This document shows positions 63,901 through 64,000 of a DNA stretch of 64,000 nt, piece by piece. Origin of the DNA: UBA10649 sp965278945 (lineage in GTDB: Bacteria; Actinomycetota; Actinomycetes; S36-B12); contig OZ257128.1 in NCBI GenBank assembly GCA_965278945.1, positions 744,001 through 808,000 on the forward strand, given 5' to 3'. A program made the position numbers and the translations under genes. Position 1 is the stretch's first letter. Every line of letters starts with the position of its first letter. A model generated the notes under the pieces. The model was not told the origin of the DNA and searched no databases. It saw nothing but the letters and a program-made list of their open reading frames with translations.

Positions 63901-64000
63901 GTCGACGCGAGCACATCGATTCACCCCACGGCGCTCTCCAGCCTGCTTGGGATGCGCGAAGCCCGTCGTATGGCATCGGAGCGAGCCGCGCGGGGATGGG
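60924..64000 (+). CDS. TrwC/TraI-type (MobF) relaxase-helicase, 5' part
   Basis: An open frame of at least 1,025 codons from ATG 60,924, running past the window edge. The relaxase part has LTLTLPKSISLYAL at about residue 245 and the HUH metal site DPHLHVHCTLPNVL at about 317. The RecD-like helicase part has Walker A SGVGGSGKTS at about 617, DEASMAD, LQGDHAQLRAVGAGDAF, and THKVQGQT with YVSSTRARERT near 920. It nicks and unwinds DNA for conjugation. The first 200 residues are unusual for the family: the N-terminal tyrosine pair is not seen and the HUH site is shifted right. Confidence 0.9.
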   Translation, partial: MTAHAKVTIIGHSAAGMGQVWYRVTGTTGVGNVQVAYRVGAGTEDVRRVRFVGAGATAELVGFQPGELITEPVDYLRIELAFSGRYLTRGVKTQRARLARVPAGPVREVVVAALDRAGLDGAAVFASRDSASWWRAVSNAAGLDRSVSFLTATGLLRAAERAGAMVDESRLHAVLGYSTRTRLTGPVTVHRDRDAVQQLALDAVEVEALSDAELGERVWRSAEEASSRREPVGNAGYELTLTLPKSISLYALTHDAVTAGEWLDVMEAAATRALERLMAEAGFCSTGHRGDGQDVQVMAADGWAGFIATEISSRAGDPHLHVHCTLPNVLVGRDGVVRTMADGGRELVINAPRFAAWGQEFVIAEAQARGLLGEVWFSPATAQWEVGGFSDDTLTAFSRGRQAVLAEEDDTDNGQPLSRRARAARNRAAKTRATAAKADDQPTWTQLRELTFARAEGLGLDLAAERDALGERFRAPSTWTDDDWVDWVSYVACHHESVTSLAKIRSIVDLATVGMPDAERTRITRLAVEEAFVRAHESRDRGMRTGGQQWISVAAMDAETRLLEHMAASVSEQPAQTWRTASAVSRFEADRGWELSEEQRSAVSAIVEGNAPITLISGVGGSGKTSVLAAANMGFTGQRYGLLVTSTATRAASAAGHESGASWMNLTALVHRIHAGQPVQARVIAVDEASMADVASLARVADYCVSTGKRLVLQGDHAQLRAVGAGDAFNVLCAAHPASVVRLDTNQRQRTELGRAVAAALHDRDLDTAWEHLTADGAVLVARSREHKLDLVASTVAREIAEHGAVGVTCDAVTNAEVDELNDRIHGRLLASGALDPRETVTYRTPSGERVLAPGTVLRVRTPRSDRNPDRRLVRGARAVVIQPGRDEVTVRLDDGTERAMSPRVLLRHLDYGYAGTTHKVQGQTSEVHIASLGPTKDLASLYVSSTRARERTVFVADARDYLTDMEMRSACRWNPADLDDEVLDRVHKVLTGRREHIDSPHGALQPAWDARSPSYGIGASRAGM

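Overview
The window is high-G+C DNA from an actinomycete. The left two thirds carries the actinobacterial housekeeping order lepA-hemW-hrcA-dnaJ-rsmE-HIT-phoH-ybeY-corC-like-cdd-like-era-recO-uppS-zur/znuBCA-glyS-dusB-dgt-dnaG, with many GTG starts and 4-base start/stop overlaps. A member of Propionibacteriales or a related order is plausible, but the sequence alone does not fix the genus.

Region 1 (1-40,350) is core chromosome. It holds translation and ribosome assembly (lepA, rsmE, ybeY, era, glyS, dusB), a heat-shock pair under a perfect CIRCE operator (hrcA-dnaJ), cell-wall lipid synthesis (uppS), repair and replication (recO, dnaG, dgt), a zinc regulon (zur-znuB-znuC-znuA with a Zur-box-like palindrome), and assorted enzymes including a stand-alone class I-type HMG-CoA reductase. 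Two nested insertion sequences sit between hemW and hrcA: an IS30-family element (about 2,676-5,374) whose transposase is split by an intact IS256-family element (3,203-4,631, 8-bp target duplication). Two tRNA genes are present, tRNA-Asn(GTT) and tRNA-Met(CAT).

Region 2 (about 40,350 to the right edge) starts at the 3' end of tRNA-Met and looks like a mobile defence island. From left to right it holds: a NERD-domain nuclease-like protein; a diadenylate-cyclase (DisA_N/DAC) domain protein next to a Ser/Thr protein kinase; a very large SIR2-domain protein coupled to a small unrecognised partner; a divergent pair of DUF3892 and unknown genes; a restriction-modification-like operon (two-part adenine methylase, GIY-YIG-helicase fusion, DUF262-HNH nuclease); an AbiTii-type abortive infection gene; and a TrwC/TraI-type relaxase-helicase running off the right edge, which points to a conjugative or mobilisable element.

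Three island genes are broken. The DUF262 gene is split by an IS30-family element with a 3-bp CGT duplication and reads through in frame if the element is removed in silico. The Eco57I-type methylase and the AbiTii gene each carry an apparent one-base frameshift. The restriction system as sequenced is therefore probably partly or wholly inactive, unless the frameshifts are base-calling errors. The most interesting candidates for an undescribed system are the DAC-domain protein plus kinase pair (42,025-44,937) and the SIR2 plus partner operon (45,155-49,527).
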